Made by a program: the position numbers and the translations under genes. The notes under the pieces were generated by a model. The model worked only from the letters and a program-made list of their open reading frames with translations. It ran no database searches and was not told the DNA's origin. From contig JAFQQY010000027.1 of assembly GCA_017410365.1 (NCBI GenBank), forward strand, positions 1 to 41,915: a stretch of 41,915 bases of DNA, given 5' to 3'. The DNA is from Prevotella sp. Lineage in GTDB: Bacteria; Bacteroidota; Bacteroidia; Bacteroidales; Bacteroidaceae. Numbering within the stretch: the first letter of the stretch is position 1; the number at the start of each line of letters is the position of its first letter. Below are positions 33,109-41,915 of the stretch, piece after piece.

Positions 33109-34047
33109 ATGAGTGCACAAAACTCTTACATGGTTTTCTCGGGAACTAGCACGAGATATTTGGCTGAAAAGATATGCCAAAGCTTAGACTGCCCGCTGGG
33201 TAACCTTCAAATCACAAAATTCTCTGACGGCGAATTTGCCGTTTCTTATGAAGAATCTATCCGTGGCAGGGACGTATTCTTAGTTCAAAGCACATTCCCA
33301 AACAGCGACAACCTGATGGAGCTGCTGCTGATGATTGACGCAGCAAAGCGAGCTTCGGCACGCACCATTAACGCCGTGATTCCATACTTCGGATGGGCAC
33401 GTCAAGACCGAAAGGACAAGCCAAGAGTAAGCATTGGCGCAAAACTCATTGCCGACTTGCTGAGCGTTGCTGGTATAGACCGACTTATTACCATGGACTT
33501 ACATGCCGACCAGATACAGGGTTTCTTCGATGTTCCTGTTGACCATCTCTATGCGTCGGGGGTTATTCTGCCATATTTGCAGAGCTTGAAACTGAAAGAC
33601 ATGGTTATTGCATCGCCTGACGTAGGCGGTTCAAAGCGTGCCAACACTTATGCCAAGTATCTTGGTTGCCCACTGGTTTTGTGCAACAAGACAAGAGCAC
33701 GTGCCAACGTCATTGAAAGCATGCAGATAATAGGAGACGTTAAGGATAAGAATGTGATTATCATAGACGATATGGTTGACACTGCCGGAACTATAGCAAA
33801 GGCTGCAGACATCATGAAGGAGGCTGGTGCCCTTACTGTTCGTGCATGCGCATCCCATTGCGTGATGAGTGGACCTGCAAGCGAAAGAGTACAGAACTCT
33901 TCACTCGAAGAGATTGTTTTCACCGACTCTATCCCCTACTCTAACCGCTGTGCAAAGGTTAAGCAGCTTAGCGTGGCTGATATGTTTGCCGAAACAATAC
34001 GTCGAGTGATAAACAACGAGAGTATCAGTAGCCAGTATCTTGTATAA
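33109..34047 (+). CDS. prs: Ribose-phosphate pyrophosphokinase
   Basis: Makes PRPP from ribose-5-phosphate and ATP for nucleotide, His and Trp synthesis. It shows FSGTSTRYLAEKI, the KFSDGE segment, YFGWARQDRKDKPRVSIGAKL, DLHADQIQGFFDVPVDHL and the PRPP loop IIDDMVDTAGTI. The length of 312 is standard. The lipoprotein gene's ATG is 16 bp past the stop. Confidence 0.96.
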   Translation: MSAQNSYMVFSGTSTRYLAEKICQSLDCPLGNLQITKFSDGEFAVSYEESIRGRDVFLVQSTFPNSDNLMELLLMIDAAKRASARTINAVIPYFGWARQDRKDKPRVSIGAKLIADLLSVAGIDRLITMDLHADQIQGFFDVPVDHLYASGVILPYLQSLKLKDMVIASPDVGGSKRANTYAKYLGCPLVLCNKTRARANVIESMQIIGDVKDKNVIIIDDMVDTAGTIAKAADIMKEAGALTVRACASHCVMSGPASERVQNSSLEEIVFTDSIPYSNRCAKVKQLSVADMFAETIRRVINNESISSQYLV

Positions 34048-34063
34048 AAAACATTATCAAACA

Positions 34064-34627
34064 ATGAGAAAATTATCTGTAATCGCAATATTCGCAGCGG
34101 GTCTGATGCTTGCTTCTTGCCAACAGAAGAAGGATAAGGCTCCTGCTGACAACACACAAGAGGCAACCCTGACGGAACAGAACGATTCTACTGCAGAAGA
34201 AGATAGTATTGCAGAAAACATATTGACCGACTTTACCATGAACGATGTAAAGGGAAATCCTGTGAGCGTAATGGACGAGGTCGCTAAATACAAGATTACT
34301 ATAATCGACTTCTGGGCTTCATGGTGCGGACCATGCCGTGCGGAGATGCCGAATCTTGTTAGACTTTATGCCGAGCAGAAGGACAACGGACTGGGCATTA
34401 TTGGTGTTTCGCTTGACAACGACCAGAGCAATTGGGAAAATGCCATCGAAAAAGACGGCATCACTTGGCTTCAGCTTTCAGACCTGCAGGGTTGGGAAAA
34501 CGCTGCTGCAAGAATGTACAACGTGAACTCAATTCCTCATACTATCGTTGTTGACGCCAACGGAACCATTCTGGCAGAAGGACTTAGAGGTGAACAACTT
34601 GACGCGTTTATCAAAGAGAACTTATAA
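34064..34627 (+). CDS. TlpA/ResA-like thioredoxin-family lipoprotein
   Basis: The start is taken at ATG 34064; an upstream in-frame TTG lies inside the prs end. A lipoprotein signal ends at Cys19 (LMLASC), followed by an acidic Glu/Asp/Thr-rich linker. A thioredoxin fold follows, with the redox pair C88-G-P-C91 in DFWASWCGPCRAEMPNLVRLY, and IPHTIVVDANGTILAEGLRG with the cis-Pro. It probably reduces disulfides or helps cytochrome maturation in the periplasm. It is likely cotranscribed with prs and ends before a terminator. Confidence 0.9.
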   Translation: MRKLSVIAIFAAGLMLASCQQKKDKAPADNTQEATLTEQNDSTAEEDSIAENILTDFTMNDVKGNPVSVMDEVAKYKITIIDFWASWCGPCRAEMPNLVRLYAEQKDNGLGIIGVSLDNDQSNWENAIEKDGITWLQLSDLQGWENAAARMYNVNSIPHTIVVDANGTILAEGLRGEQLDAFIKENL

Positions 34628-34743
34628 AACTTATATTTTTGATAAAAAACTTGCGAAAAGTCACATTGTAGCAAAAGTTGTTATGGTTCTTTAAACAAAC
34701 TAGTTAAAGGTCAAACACTGATTTTGAAATAGACAATAAAAAT

Positions 34744-34843
34744 GAGGCTGTCTAACAACAAAAGTTGGGCTGTCTCTTTTTTTTAGGGGCACAAATAACT
34801 AAAAGAGGCTGACTAAACTTGTTAGACAGCCTCTTCTTTTTTT
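34744..34843. terminator. Terminator region with nested inverted repeats
   Basis: AGAGGCTGACTAA (34804-34816) pairs with TTAGACAGCCTCT (34822-34834) with one mismatch, followed by TCTTTTTTTAT. GAGGCTGTCTAACAA (34744-34758) is also perfectly inverted at 34819-34833. The hairpin ends the prs/TlpA transcript and can act for the convergent phosphorylase gene. Confidence 0.75.
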
Positions 34844-34854
34844 ATACTTATGCC

Positions 34855-37425
34855 TTACGCATTAGGAAGTTCAATCCACTTGATGTAGCAGAAATCCTGA
34901 CGGTGTGGCAGTTTGTCGCACTTAGGATACATACGAACTGCGCTCTTGAATGTACCGGCATTGTTTGGTTCATACTTGCCCTCGAAGGTGTAGTTGTTAC
35001 CTTCCTTGCCTGTTACTGTCAGAGGAACAATGCTGAAGATACGCTCTTCGCCTTCCTTATTCTTATATACATTAACAAGTTCAAGACCTACAGCATCGTC
35101 GAGACCCTGCTCGTTGATGACATACTTGAGTGTGTATTCCTTACCTGTCTCTGCACCTGTTGAAGGAACATCCCAAGAAGCTGATACTACGTTGATAGAA
35201 TCCCAACGCTCTGCAACAGTTTCCTTCCAAAGAGCGATGTCCTTAGCAAGTTTGTTGTTGTCGGCAGAAATCTCGGCAAAACGCTTAGCCTGCTTGCAAT
35301 AGAACTTGCTATAGTAGTCGTCAAGCTGACGCTTCATTGTATAGTGAGGAGCAATCTGTGCGATAGAGTTCTTCACAACCTTAATCCACTCTTCGCTATA
35401 GCCCTTCTCGTTCTTGTTGTAGTAAAGAGGAACAATCTCGTTCTCAAGCAATGAGTAGATTGTAGCAGCATCGAGCTGATCCTGATAACCCTGGTTCTGG
35501 TATGTGCGCTTTTCTGTAAGTGCCCAACCAGCACCCTCACGATAGCCTTCAAGCCACCATCCGTCGAGTACTGAGAGGTTTACAACACCGTTCATCTCGG
35601 CCTTTTCGCCAGATGTACCAGATGCTTCCAATGGACGTGTTGGTGTGTTCATCCAGATATCAACACCTGAAACAAGACGACGAGCAAGCAGGAAGTCGTA
35701 GTCCTCAAGGAAGATAATCTTGCCAAGGAACTCTGGACGCTGGCTGATCTCATAAATCTTCTTGATAAGTCCCTGACCTGCACCGTCTGCTGGGTGAGCC
35801 TTACCTGCAAAGAGGAACTGAACAGGACGCTCAGGATTGTTGACAATCTTTGAAAGACGCTCAAGGTCGGTGAACAGCAAGTGTGCACGCTTGTATGTAG
35901 CAAAGCGGCGGCAGAAACCGATGATGAGGGCGTTTGGTGTAATCTTCTCAAGGAGAGAAACTACGCGTGATGGGTCGCCCTGGTTCTTCAGCCATGTGTC
36001 ACGGAACTGCATACGGATATAGTCAACGAGCTTCTGCTTCAATGCCATACGTGTTGACCAGATTTCCTCGTCTGGAGTATTGTAGATGCCATGCCAGATG
36101 CTTTCATTGCTCTGGTCGTTCATGAAGTTCTTGTCGAAGTACTGAGAATAAACACGGCGCCACTCTGTTGCTGCCCATGTTGGGAAGTGAACACCATTGG
36201 TTACATAGCCAACATGGTTTTCCTCTGGATAATAGCCGTTCCAAATTGGAGCGAACATCTTCTGGCTAACCCAACCGTGAAGCTTTGACACACCGTTAAC
36301 TTCCTGACAAGTGTTGCATGCAAATGTTGACATACAGAACTTCTCATTGTGGTCGTCTGGATTGATGCGACCCATTCCGATGAACTCGTCCCATGTAATG
36401 CCAAGGCGTGATGGATAACCACCCATGTACTTGCCAAAGAGACCTTCGTCGAAGTAGTCGTGACCAGCTGGAACTGGAGTGTGAACAGTATAGAGTGAAG
36501 ACGCACGAACAAGCTCAAGAGCCTGGTTGAATGTCAAGCCGCTCTCGATATAATCGCAAAGACGCTGGAGGTTGCAGAGTGCAGCATGACCCTCGTTGCA
36601 GTGGTAAACGTCTTTCTTGATGCCTAGCTTCTTGAGCAGCAGCATACCACCGATACCGAGAAGAATCTCCTGCTTCAGACGGTTTTCCCAGTCACCACCA
36701 TAGAGTGAGTGTGTGATTGGCTTGTCGAACTCTGAGTTCATCTCGTTATCTGTATCAAGCAGATAGAGCTTAACGCGACCAACATTTACACGCCATACGT
36801 ATGCGTGTACCATATAGTTTGTGTAAGGTACGTCAATAACCATCGGATTGCCGTCCTTGTCAAGCTGACGCTCTATTGGAAGTGAGTTGAAGTTCTGTGC
36901 CTCATAGTTGGCAATCTGCTGACCGTCCATGCTGAGTGACTGTGTGAAGTATCCAAAACGATACAAGAAACCTACAGCGCACATGTCAACATTTGAGTCT
37001 GATGCTTCCTTTACATAGTCACCGGCAAGCATACCCAAACCGCCTGAGTAGATTTTCAGAGCAGAGTGGATACCGTATTCCATACAGAAATATGCTACTG
37101 ATGGACGTGTTGAATCTGGCTTAACATCCATATATGCACGGAAAAGGTCATAAACGCCATTAATGCGTTTCATAAGGGCCTTATCCTTTACAATTTCTTC
37201 CTTTCTATCGAAACTAAGGCGCTCTAACAACATAACAGGATTGTGACGAACCTCGCGATAGAGTTCAGGGTCAAGGTCACGGAACAAGTCGCGTGCCTCA
37301 TAGTTCCATACCCACCACATGTTGTGGGCAATCTCATCCAAGCACTTCAGTTCTGCTGGAAGACTTGATTTCACGGTAATCTCCTTCCATGCAGGAGCAT
37401 TTGTGTAATCTGCTTTAATTTTCAT
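34855..37425 (-). CDS. glgP: Alpha-glucan (glycogen) phosphorylase
   Basis: A GT35 enzyme that releases glucose-1-phosphate from glycogen or maltodextrin. The N-terminal part (from [22 protein letters not shown]) is the DUF3417-type start of the short alpha-glucan phosphorylase family. [26 protein letters not shown] and CNEGHAAL are family motifs. The PLP site is [14 protein letters not shown] with Lys608. The last ~110 residues are an extra beta-rich segment usual for this subfamily. The length is 856. It lies 14 bp after the glycogen synthase gene in one operon. Confidence 0.93.
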   Translation of the reverse strand: MKIKADYTNAPAWKEITVKSSLPAELKCLDEIAHNMWWVWNYEARDLFRDLDPELYREVRHNPVMLLERLSFDRKEEIVKDKALMKRINGVYDLFRAYMDVKPDSTRPSVAYFCMEYGIHSALKIYSGGLGMLAGDYVKEASDSNVDMCAVGFLYRFGYFTQSLSMDGQQIANYEAQNFNSLPIERQLDKDGNPMVIDVPYTNYMVHAYVWRVNVGRVKLYLLDTDNEMNSEFDKPITHSLYGGDWENRLKQEILLGIGGMLLLKKLGIKKDVYHCNEGHAALCNLQRLCDYIESGLTFNQALELVRASSLYTVHTPVPAGHDYFDEGLFGKYMGGYPSRLGITWDEFIGMGRINPDDHNEKFCMSTFACNTCQEVNGVSKLHGWVSQKMFAPIWNGYYPEENHVGYVTNGVHFPTWAATEWRRVYSQYFDKNFMNDQSNESIWHGIYNTPDEEIWSTRMALKQKLVDYIRMQFRDTWLKNQGDPSRVVSLLEKITPNALIIGFCRRFATYKRAHLLFTDLERLSKIVNNPERPVQFLFAGKAHPADGAGQGLIKKIYEISQRPEFLGKIIFLEDYDFLLARRLVSGVDIWMNTPTRPLEASGTSGEKAEMNGVVNLSVLDGWWLEGYREGAGWALTEKRTYQNQGYQDQLDAATIYSLLENEIVPLYYNKNEKGYSEEWIKVVKNSIAQIAPHYTMKRQLDDYYSKFYCKQAKRFAEISADNNKLAKDIALWKETVAERWDSINVVSASWDVPSTGAETGKEYTLKYVINEQGLDDAVGLELVNVYKNKEGEERIFSIVPLTVTGKEGNNYTFEGKYEPNNAGTFKSAVRMYPKCDKLPHRQDFCYIKWIELPNA

Positions 37426-37439
37426 AATCTGATTATTGT

Positions 37440-39119
37440 TTATTTAAGTTTCAATTCTTTTATACGATTGTCTGCTTTTGTCAAAGCTATATGATAGGCT
37501 TCATTATAATACTTGATAAACTCACTCCAAAGAGCCTTTTTTGACAGCATATCTGCCTTTTTACGGGCAGAATCAACCTGTTTCTTGTCGTATGAAGAGA
37601 ATTCGACAATAGTATCCTTTATTGCATCAGCCACTTCTGAATAGTTATAGTCAGTACGTTTAATTACTTTCACACCATCGGAAATCTCGCCATACTTGCC
37701 TATGATGCTGTTTGCCCAAAGACCAAAACCAGCCAAATCTGTAGTAATGCATGGCACCTTGAAAGCAACGGCTTCAAGTGGCGTATAGCCCCATGGTTCA
37801 TAATATGAAGGATATACACATAGGTCGTTGCCGAGAACGACATCGTAGTATTCAAGGTTAAGTACACCGTCGTTACCATCAAGATAACATGGCAGGAATA
37901 TTACTTTGACATTGTCTTCCTTACGGTTGTGCATATCATAATATTTCATCATGCTGAGCACGTTGTCATGACTCATTTCGTGCAACCAATGAGTAATCTG
38001 AGGAACACTCAGAGGTGTATCATATTGCTTGCCGCTTTCCAATCGGTCAACCAAATCTTTACGTGGTTCACCAACCCAACCAGGAACTTCTATGAAAGCA
38101 AGAACCTTTTTCTTCAACTCCTTGGCTCTCAAGAGTCTATTCATCGCCTCAATATACACATCAACACCCTTGTTACGGAACTCATAACGACCGCTTGTTG
38201 ACACTATCAGTGTATCATCATCAAGGGTTTCACCTAGCAATGCATTGGCAACTTCCAACAGACGTTTACGTGCATGTTTGCGTTTCTTTGTGAATGTGGC
38301 TGCCTTTGGTACGAAACTGTTATCAAAACCATTTGGCAATACTACATCAACAGGTTTGTCTAGAAGTTCGAGACATTCCTTTGCTGTGATATCGCTAACA
38401 GTTGTAAAGCAATCTACATGCAGCGCTGTCTGTTTTTCAATAGAATGCTTGCTCTGCATATTCAACTCTCCTGCCATCTGATCGCCATTGTATGCAAAAA
38501 GATAGTCGTAGAGTGGTTTCATGTTGCCGGCAATACTACGTCCAATGCTTGTAGCATGAGTGGTAAAGAGAGTGCCTATCTGTGGCAACTTTTTGTTTAT
38601 ATATAATACTCCAAGTCCTGTCATCCACTCATTGCCATGGTAAATGACGCGCTTGGAAGAATCAAGATAGTGATTATAAAAACTTTCAGTTACCAAAGCG
38701 GCTGCATATGAGAACATAGAGGCTTCATCATAATCACCATAGGCATGAAGACTATCTACCTGATAGTTTTCCCACAGCCATCCATAAAGTTCATCCTTTT
38801 TCTCGAAGTAGGGATTGAAATCTACCAAAATAGCTATTGGCTCACTGGGAATGTCCCAACGGCCAACTCGTACTTTCAAACCATTATCTATGGCTGATTG
38901 CCTCCAATCTGAAAAAAGTTGTTTGTCTTCTTTAAAATAAGGACTTTCGTTTTCCTTCCAAAAATCAGGTCCTATAAATATTATTCTGTCATGCATTGCC
39001 TCTTGCAATGTCTTTGCTCTAGTAGATAAAACAGTATAAATACCACCAACTTTGTTACAAACCTCCCAACTAGATTCGAAAATATAGTCGGGAATCAACA
39101 TCTCTTTAACCATATTCAT
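37440..39119 (-). CDS. Glycogen synthase, GT3 (eukaryote-like) type
   Basis: Extends glycogen from a sugar nucleotide. The sequence matches family GT3 rather than GlgA/GT5: [78 protein letters not shown] and [10 protein letters not shown]. The catalytic E-x7-E is in [16 protein letters not shown]3 enzymes in animals and yeast use UDP-glucose; the donor here is not determined. I start at ATG 39119 (MNMVKEML), since an in-frame GTG at 39134 lies in the -7 promoter box. It precedes glgP in the operon. Confidence 0.9.
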   Translation of the reverse strand: MNMVKEMLIPDYIFESSWEVCNKVGGIYTVLSTRAKTLQEAMHDRIIFIGPDFWKENESPYFKEDKQLFSDWRQSAIDNGLKVRVGRWDIPSEPIAILVDFNPYFEKKDELYGWLWENYQVDSLHAYGDYDEASMFSYAAALVTESFYNHYLDSSKRVIYHGNEWMTGLGVLYINKKLPQIGTLFTTHATSIGRSIAGNMKPLYDYLFAYNGDQMAGELNMQSKHSIEKQTALHVDCFTTVSDITAKECLELLDKPVDVVLPNGFDNSFVPKAATFTKKRKHARKRLLEVANALLGETLDDDTLIVSTSGRYEFRNKGVDVYIEAMNRLLRAKELKKKVLAFIEVPGWVGEPRKDLVDRLESGKQYDTPLSVPQITHWLHEMSHDNVLSMMKYYDMHNRKEDNVKVIFLPCYLDGNDGVLNLEYYDVVLGNDLCVYPSYYEPWGYTPLEAVAFKVPCITTDLAGFGLWANSIIGKYGEISDGVKVIKRTDYNYSEVADAIKDTIVEFSSYDKKQVDSARKKADMLSKKALWSEFIKYYNEAYHIALTKADNRIKELKLK

Positions 39120-39133
39120 AATATATAACGCCA

Positions 39134-39141
39134 CAAAGTTA
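39134..39141 (-). promoter_or_regulatory. -7 box (TAACTTTG, minus strand) for the glycogen operon
   Basis: Plus-strand CAAAGTTA, 15 bp before the chosen start at 39119. It overlaps the in-frame GTG and so argues against that start. Confidence 0.6.
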
Positions 39142-39217
39142 CCGAAAAAAAAAGAAAAAGCAAATAAAAGAATGTATAAATTTCATAAATTCAGTTATTT
39201 AATTGATTTATATTTAG

Positions 39218-39225
39218 TACATTTG
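39218..39225 (+). promoter_or_regulatory. -7 box (TACATTTG) for the small exported protein
   Basis: TACATTTG lies 27 bp before the ATG at 39253. Confidence 0.5.
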
Positions 39226-39252
39226 CATTGATTAAATAATATTCGTTTTCAT

Positions 39253-39690
39253 ATGAAATATCTCATAATACTCGTATTTTCATCCATATGGCAAATTGCC
39301 ACAGCACAAAATGAAGAAAAATCATTTAAGGGTTATTTTTTCAACAATGAATACGAAGTATATATAAGAATGAATTTATATGAAAAGAACATGTCTGTTC
39401 CTGGACATGAAATCTTAGGCGAACTGCCAGGGTATTTAGGAAAGCAACGCAACAATTTCTTCTGGCTGATAGTTGACGGCAGCATCAAAAGCAACCAAAA
39501 GGCTGAATTGCAATTTGTAAATGATTATGGTAGCGAGGATTTTGAGGCAGAACTAATAAAAAAGAACGACTCAACTTTCATTCTGAAACACAAAGACGGT
39601 AGTCCGCTGAAAGTTCCAAACAAAGGGAAATGGCAGAAATTACCAAAAGAGATCCAACTAAATAAAAACATTACGAAACAAAAAACATAA
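39253..39690 (+). CDS. Small exported protein of unknown function
   Basis: The 145-residue protein starts with a clear signal peptide (MKYLIILVFSSIWQIATAQ). The mature part is beta-rich and polar: SFKGYFFNNEYEVYIRMNLYEKN, a segment around GELPGYLGKQRNNFFWLIVDG, and DSTFILKHKDGSPLKV. It has no Cys, no lipobox and no recognised domain. It has its own promoter between the glycogen operon and the phosphomutase gene, and a terminator-like hairpin follows on the opposite strand. I cannot assign a role. Confidence 0.75.
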   Translation: MKYLIILVFSSIWQIATAQNEEKSFKGYFFNNEYEVYIRMNLYEKNMSVPGHEILGELPGYLGKQRNNFFWLIVDGSIKSNQKAELQFVNDYGSEDFEAELIKKNDSTFILKHKDGSPLKVPNKGKWQKLPKEIQLNKNITKQKT

Positions 39691-39703
39691 TTGTTTCTTC
39701 AAT

Positions 39704-39756
39704 AAAAAAAATACAGGCTTCAACAGGTATGTAAACCCATCAAAGCCTGCTTGTAT
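39704..39756 (-). terminator. Terminator of the phosphohexomutase gene
   Basis: On the minus strand CAGGCTT (39743-39749) pairs with AAGCCTG (39714-39720), followed by TATTTTTTTT. Confidence 0.75.
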
Positions 39757-39768
39757 TATAAATAGTTA

Positions 39769-41517
39769 TTAAAGATTCAGACTATTCTTTATTGCAACGA
39801 CTTTCTCTTTAGCATTGTTGGTACAACGCTCATAGCAGCCTGCACACTTCATAGTACTATCCTTTATCTCAATATAGAACTTAATCTTAGGTTCTGTGCC
39901 AGAAGGACGAACACTTATCTTTGTTCCATCTTCGCAGAACCACTGCAGAACGTTGCTTGTATCGGGCATGTCGAGCTTGCTCTTAACACCAGTTGCATCG
40001 GTCTTCTCTAGTGTCTGATAGTCTTTCCAAACAACAACCTTGCTTCCACCTATTTCTTGTGGAGGATTGTTACGGAAATCTGTCATCATCTGCTTAATCT
40101 CATCAGCACCACTCTTACCTGGCTTTACAACATTGATTGTTGTCTCCATAGAGAATCCATACTCTGTATAGATGTCCATCAAGAGGTCATAAAGTGTCTT
40201 GCCGTTGTCTTTAGCCCAAGCCGCAATTTCACAAATCAAGCAGATAGATGCTGGCGAATCCTTGTCACGAACTTTATCAAATGGCAAGAAACCAAAGCTT
40301 TCTTCTCCTCCACCGATGTATTTCTTAACACCTTCGTTCTCACGTATACGATATGCAATCCACTTGAAGCCTGTGTATTCGTCATAGAGTTCTACATTGT
40401 TCTTCTTTGCTATATCAGCAATAAGTTCCGAGGTAACAATTGTCTTTACCATAAATTCATTACCCTTCAACTGACCAAGCTTTTTCTTATTGGTAATGAT
40501 ATACCAAGAGAACATCATTGCAGTCTGATTACCATTAAGAATTTCCCATTCGCCCTTATCATTACGGCAGACAATAGCCAAACGGTCTGCATCTGGGTCA
40601 CTTGCTATCACAAGATCAGCATTAAGCTTGGTACCAAGGTTCATACCCATTGTCATCGCTTCTGAATTCTCAGGATTTGGAGATACTACGGTTGGGAAGT
40701 TTCCATCGATAACCATCTGTTCTGCAACAACATGAATGTTCTGGAACCCCCAAGTGCGCAGTGCTGCTGGAATAATCACCCTACCTGTACCATGCAATGG
40801 CGAATATACAATATTCAAATCTTTCTGGCGATTAATAACTTCTTGGTCAACCATTGCTTCCTTAACTGCCATAAGGTAATCAACGTCCATCTCACCACCA
40901 ATAATCTCAATCAAATCTTTGTTTGGTGTAAACTTAACATCATCGATGGTTACCTTATTCACTTCTTCAATAATGCCGGTATCATGTGGTGCTAATACTT
41001 GTGCGCCATCATCCCAATAAGCCTTATAACCGTTATATTCCTTTGGATTATGTGATGCAGTTACGTTTACTCCTGCCTGTGCACCTAACTGGCGAATGGC
41101 AAAAGAAATTTCTGGTGTTGGACGAAGACTTTCAAATAAATAAGCCTTAATACCATTTGCAGAGAATATATTAGCAACAGTTTCCGCAAACAAACGGCCA
41201 TTATTACGACAATCATGCCCTACAACTACAGATAGGTCTGTACGGCCAGGGAAAGCCTTTAGGATATAGTTAGCAAAACCTTGTGTTGCCATTCCTACAA
41301 TATAAACATTCATGCGGTTAGTACCTGCACCCATAATTCCACGCAAACCACCGGTACCAAACTCTAGATTCTTGTAGAAAGCATCGATAAGATCTGTCTT
41401 ATCATCATTTTCGAGCATTTCCTTTACTGCCTTCTGAGTTTCCTCATCAAATGCAGGTGTTAGCCATTGTTGTGCTTTTGCTTCACATTGAGCAATCAAC
41501 TGTGCGTTATTTTCCAT
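39769..41517 (-). CDS. Phospho-sugar mutase (phosphoglucomutase/phosphomannomutase, PgcA-like)
   Basis: Interconverts hexose-1- and hexose-6-phosphates. The four family sites are visible: the start motif GTGGLRGIMGAGTNRMN; the active-site Ser155 in TASHNPKEYNGYK; the metal-binding DPDADRLAIV; and GGGEESFGFLPFDKVRDKD for sugar binding. The phosphate-binding end is VRPSGTEPKIKFYIE. The length of 582 fits the long PgcA/PGM2-like subgroup, which usually works on glucose phosphates. The glycogen operon nearby supports glucose-1-phosphate as substrate, and the enzyme could also feed GDP-mannose synthesis. Confidence 0.93.
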   Translation of the reverse strand: MENNAQLIAQCEAKAQQWLTPAFDEETQKAVKEMLENDDKTDLIDAFYKNLEFGTGGLRGIMGAGTNRMNVYIVGMATQGFANYILKAFPGRTDLSVVVGHDCRNNGRLFAETVANIFSANGIKAYLFESLRPTPEISFAIRQLGAQAGVNVTASHNPKEYNGYKAYWDDGAQVLAPHDTGIIEEVNKVTIDDVKFTPNKDLIEIIGGEMDVDYLMAVKEAMVDQEVINRQKDLNIVYSPLHGTGRVIIPAALRTWGFQNIHVVAEQMVIDGNFPTVVSPNPENSEAMTMGMNLGTKLNADLVIASDPDADRLAIVCRNDKGEWEILNGNQTAMMFSWYIITNKKKLGQLKGNEFMVKTIVTSELIADIAKKNNVELYDEYTGFKWIAYRIRENEGVKKYIGGGEESFGFLPFDKVRDKDSPASICLICEIAAWAKDNGKTLYDLLMDIYTEYGFSMETTINVVKPGKSGADEIKQMMTDFRNNPPQEIGGSKVVVWKDYQTLEKTDATGVKSKLDMPDTSNVLQWFCEDGTKISVRPSGTEPKIKFYIEIKDSTMKCAGCYERCTNNAKEKVVAIKNSLNL

Positions 41518-41551
41518 AATTAAAAATTATTAGTTCGTAATATTATATTCA

Positions 41552-41559
41552 CAAAGGTA
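41552..41559 (-). promoter_or_regulatory. -7 box (TACCTTTG, minus strand) for the phosphohexomutase gene
   Basis: Plus-strand CAAAGGTA, 34 bp before the start codon. Confidence 0.55.
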
Positions 41560-41636
41560 ATAAAAATAACTGAATACTATAATAAAAACTCGTCAAATTT
41601 TATTTTTTTCACAAAACCATGAAAAGCAATTACAAT

Positions 41637-41761
41637 ATTTCCTACAAAATAAGGAAATCAACATTCATTTTCCTTTCCTACTAAATAAGGAAATCCATTT
41701 ACATTTAGAGTTTCCTAGATCTTCCTAGATCTTCCTAGGTTCTCCTAGATTCTCCTAGAAA
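41637..41761. repeat. Copy 2 of the dispersed element with 10-nt CTAGA-type periodicity
   Basis: Two TTTCCTAC(A/T)AAATAAGGAAATC dyads (about 41638 and 41674) precede five CTAG repeats spaced exactly 10 nt (41714-41758). Each TTTCCTA...TAAGGAAA block is itself an inverted repeat. It fills most of the gap between the phosphomutase gene and the rRNA operon. Confidence 0.75.
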
Positions 41762-41769
41762 GCCCACAT

Positions 41770-41807
41770 AAACAAAAAGACCCCGCGGATATTGTATCCG
41801 CAGGGTC
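41770..41807 (-). terminator. Terminator of the rRNA operon
   Basis: GACCCTGCGGAT and ATCCGCGGGGTC (minus strand; 41796-41807 with 41779-41790) form a 12-bp stem with one G-U pair, followed by TTTTTGTTT. It lies about 18 bp past the 5S end. Confidence 0.9.
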
Positions 41808-41824
41808 CTCGTCTGAAAAAAGAA

Positions 41825-41915
<91 letters not shown>

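Noticed and set aside
34040-34063. TTG start for the TlpA-like lipoprotein
   Set aside because: It overlaps the prs end and would displace the lipoprotein signal; ATG 34064 is clean.
39120-39134. Extended glycogen synthase start at GTG 39134
   Set aside because: It lies within the -7 box TAACTTTG; the ATG at 39119 fits the family start.
40057-40665. 202-residue plus-strand ORF
   Set aside because: It lies fully antisense inside the phosphohexomutase gene, which has all family motifs; the antisense protein has no recognisable features.

Overview
The window looks like a chromosomal segment of a Bacteroidales bacterium, most likely Prevotella or a close relative. The base composition is AT-rich and promoters of the Bacteroidetes type (TAnnTTTG at -7, TTTG near -33) recur. 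Shine-Dalgarno sites are weak. The gene content includes DUF4835, DUF3127, a clostripain-type lipoprotein, BspA-like leucine-rich repeats, a GT3-type glycogen synthase and nspC. The genus is inferred from style, not from a search.

Left region (1-18530), envelope and polysaccharide genes. It opens with the tail of a PD-(D/E)XK nuclease/ATPase gene. Next is a chimeric ORF whose first ~36 codons look like a DegT/PglE sugar aminotransferase and whose remainder is the C-terminal part of a nucleotidyltransferase-like protein. A membrane FlaA1/PglF/CapD-type nucleotide-sugar dehydratase follows, carrying an in-frame low-complexity insertion. A zinc-ribbon membrane protein is transcribed divergently from a C11-peptidase lipoprotein, glnS and a TPR protein. 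The manC-gmd-fcl set then gives a complete route from mannose-1-phosphate to GDP-L-fucose. Two large secreted proteins follow: one with an HExxHxxG motif, and one BspA-like with a C-terminal secretion-type tail. The roughly 1 kb between them holds a terminator, two 22-nt-period repeat arrays and a probable structured RNA or leader of about 280 nt.

Middle region (18800-29280), replication and housekeeping. A DUF3127 SSB-like protein is divergent from a tight six-gene operon: dnaN, a DnaQ-type exonuclease, coaBC, DUF4835, recN and a degenerate-protease/TPR protein. This operon converges on dnaB, which is divergent from ispE.

Right region (29280-41915). This holds ssb with a conserved unknown gene, a four-gene tRNA operon (Gly-Leu-Leu-Gly) with promoter and terminator, nspC, and a thiE-like/prs/TlpA-like set. 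Glycogen genes follow: a glucan phosphorylase and GT3 synthase in one operon, and a phosphohexomutase nearby. The window ends in the 3' part of a 5S rRNA gene, the tail of an rrn operon entering from the right.

The most interesting unexplained signals are the structured RNA candidate at 16488-16767, three intergenic arrays that share a 22-nt period but differ in sequence (1239, 15934, 16150), the dispersed 10-nt-period element (29290, 41637), and the gene-fusion scar at about 666.
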